From positions 4,442 to 11,475 of the forward strand of contig JAQUOM010000049.1 of the NCBI GenBank assembly GCA_028717105.1: a stretch of 7,034 bases of DNA, given 5' to 3'. Shown one piece after another: positions 6,513 to 7,034 of this stretch. A program made the translations under genes and the position numbers. Every line of letters starts with the position of its first letter. The first letter of the stretch is position 1. The notes beneath the pieces are model-generated. The model saw nothing but the letters and a program-made list of their open reading frames with translations. It had not been told where the DNA came from and ran no database searches. The DNA is from Candidatus Omnitrophota bacterium (GTDB lineage Bacteria > Omnitrophota > Gorgyraeia > Velamenicoccales > Velamenicoccaceae).

Positions 6513-6539
6513 TTGACACGACAATCCCTTTTCTAAGAC
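6513..6539 (+). promoter_or_regulatory. Weak candidate promoter for polA
   Basis: A perfect -35 consensus TTGACA (6513-6518) lies about 135 nt before polA. The best -10 match, TAAGAC (6534-6539), has only three consensus bases and 15-nt spacing. The position between a possible terminator and polA fits a promoter, but the boxes alone do not prove one. Confidence 0.25.
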
Positions 6540-6651
6540 AGGACCTTAAGGATAAATCCGCCGCAGTCTTTTGTGCGGGCCGGGTGCGTATTGATAAACA
6601 CGTGACGGTCAACATCTCATCCGATCTCTTCTCGCCGCCGACGTTTTCTCT

Positions 6652-7034
6652 ATGACAGCAAAGCTTTGTCTGATCGACGCCAATTCGCTCTTTTACCGGG
6701 CGTTCTACGCCATTAAGGCCCAGCTGGTGACGTCGCGGGGCGAGCCGACCAACGCGGTCTTCGGTTTCGTGCGAATGGTCAAAAAGATCTTAGAGGACAT
6801 CCAGCCGCAGTTTGTGGCCGTTTGTTTTGACGTCGGGAAGGTGACGCACAGGACCAAGAAATTTTCCGCCTACAAGATTCATAGGCCTCCCATGCCGGAG
6901 GCTCTCCTGTCGCAGGTCCCGTATATCAAGGATGTGGTGCGGGCCTACCGTTTTGCGCTTTGTGAGGGTGAGGGGTTTGAAGCGGATGATGTGATCGCGA
7001 CCCTGACCGGGAAACTTTCGGGCAAGGTCGACAA
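6652..7034 (+). CDS. polA: DNA polymerase I, N-terminal 5'-3' exonuclease (flap nuclease) domain, partial
   Basis: The frame is open from ATG 6652 to the window end (127 codons plus 2 nt), so the 3' part is missing. The translation matches the 5'-3' exonuclease domain of Pol I, which removes RNA primers and flaps in replication and repair. Marks are LIDANSLFYRAF (7-18) with metal-ligand D9, TSRGEPTNAVFGF (27-39), AVCFD with D60, the AYKIHRPPMP segment with K75 and R78, and EGEGFEADDVIATL (105-118) with the E110, D112 and D113 acidic cluster. Ala10 replaces the more usual Gly. An in-frame stop at 6595 limits any upstream extension. No ribosome-binding site is visible before ATG 6652. A stand-alone flap exonuclease cannot be excluded because the polymerase domain lies outside the window. 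It is unrelated in function to the acs genes. Confidence 0.88.
   Translation, partial: MTAKLCLIDANSLFYRAFYAIKAQLVTSRGEPTNAVFGFVRMVKKILEDIQPQFVAVCFDVGKVTHRTKKFSAYKIHRPPMPEALLSQVPYIKDVVRAYRFALCEGEGFEADDVIATLTGKLSGKVD

Noticed and set aside
6561..6578. CCGCA/TGCGG hairpin as a second terminator or riboswitch before polA
   Set aside because: It has a 5-bp stem with no T tract after it and no recognisable riboswitch core.

Overview
This window looks like part of a bacterial genome with a tetrahydrofolate-based Wood-Ljungdahl (reductive acetyl-CoA) pathway. Five genes on the + strand encode, in order, methenyl-THF cyclohydrolase (FchA-like), methylene-THF dehydrogenase (FolD), methylene-THF reductase (MetF), a short FAD-dependent oxidoreductase and a full-length bacterial acetyl-CoA synthase (AcsB). 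They are followed by a secreted TPR protein and the 5' end of DNA polymerase I (polA), which runs off the window. All genes lie on one strand, coding DNA is moderately GC-rich, and two spacers are AT-rich. The combination of scattered acs genes, a small secreted TPR protein and heptad-like spacer repeats fits an uncultured lineage such as Omnitrophota. That placement is an inference from style; no marker gene in the window fixes the taxonomy.

Layout: 1-141 is an AT-rich repeat-bearing spacer. 142-1519 holds fchA and folD, 7 nt apart. metF (1555-2424) follows after 35 nt. A 177-nt spacer (2425-2601) holds a second large imperfect palindrome. The flavoprotein gene (2602-3465) overlaps acsB (3453-5612) by 13 nt. 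The TPR gene (5709-6455) ends in a possible terminator, and polA starts at 6652.

How the genes fit together: FchA, FolD and MetF would carry a C1 unit from formyl-/methenyl-THF through methylene-THF to methyl-THF. AcsB would condense the methyl group with CO and CoA. The formyl-THF ligase, the methyltransferase and corrinoid protein, and the CODH subunit are not in this window. The overlap of the flavoprotein and acsB suggests coupled translation and a shared electron-transfer role.

Most notable: FolD has Gln in place of the catalytic cyclohydrolase Lys (and Glu for a conserved folate-site Asp), next to a dedicated but shortened FchA. This suggests FolD has become a dehydrogenase only and FchA does the cyclohydrolase step. 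The AcsB-linked flavoprotein is also unusual: it has a shrunken NAD(P)H domain without the usual ribose-binding acidic residue, and a CxxCxC tail.
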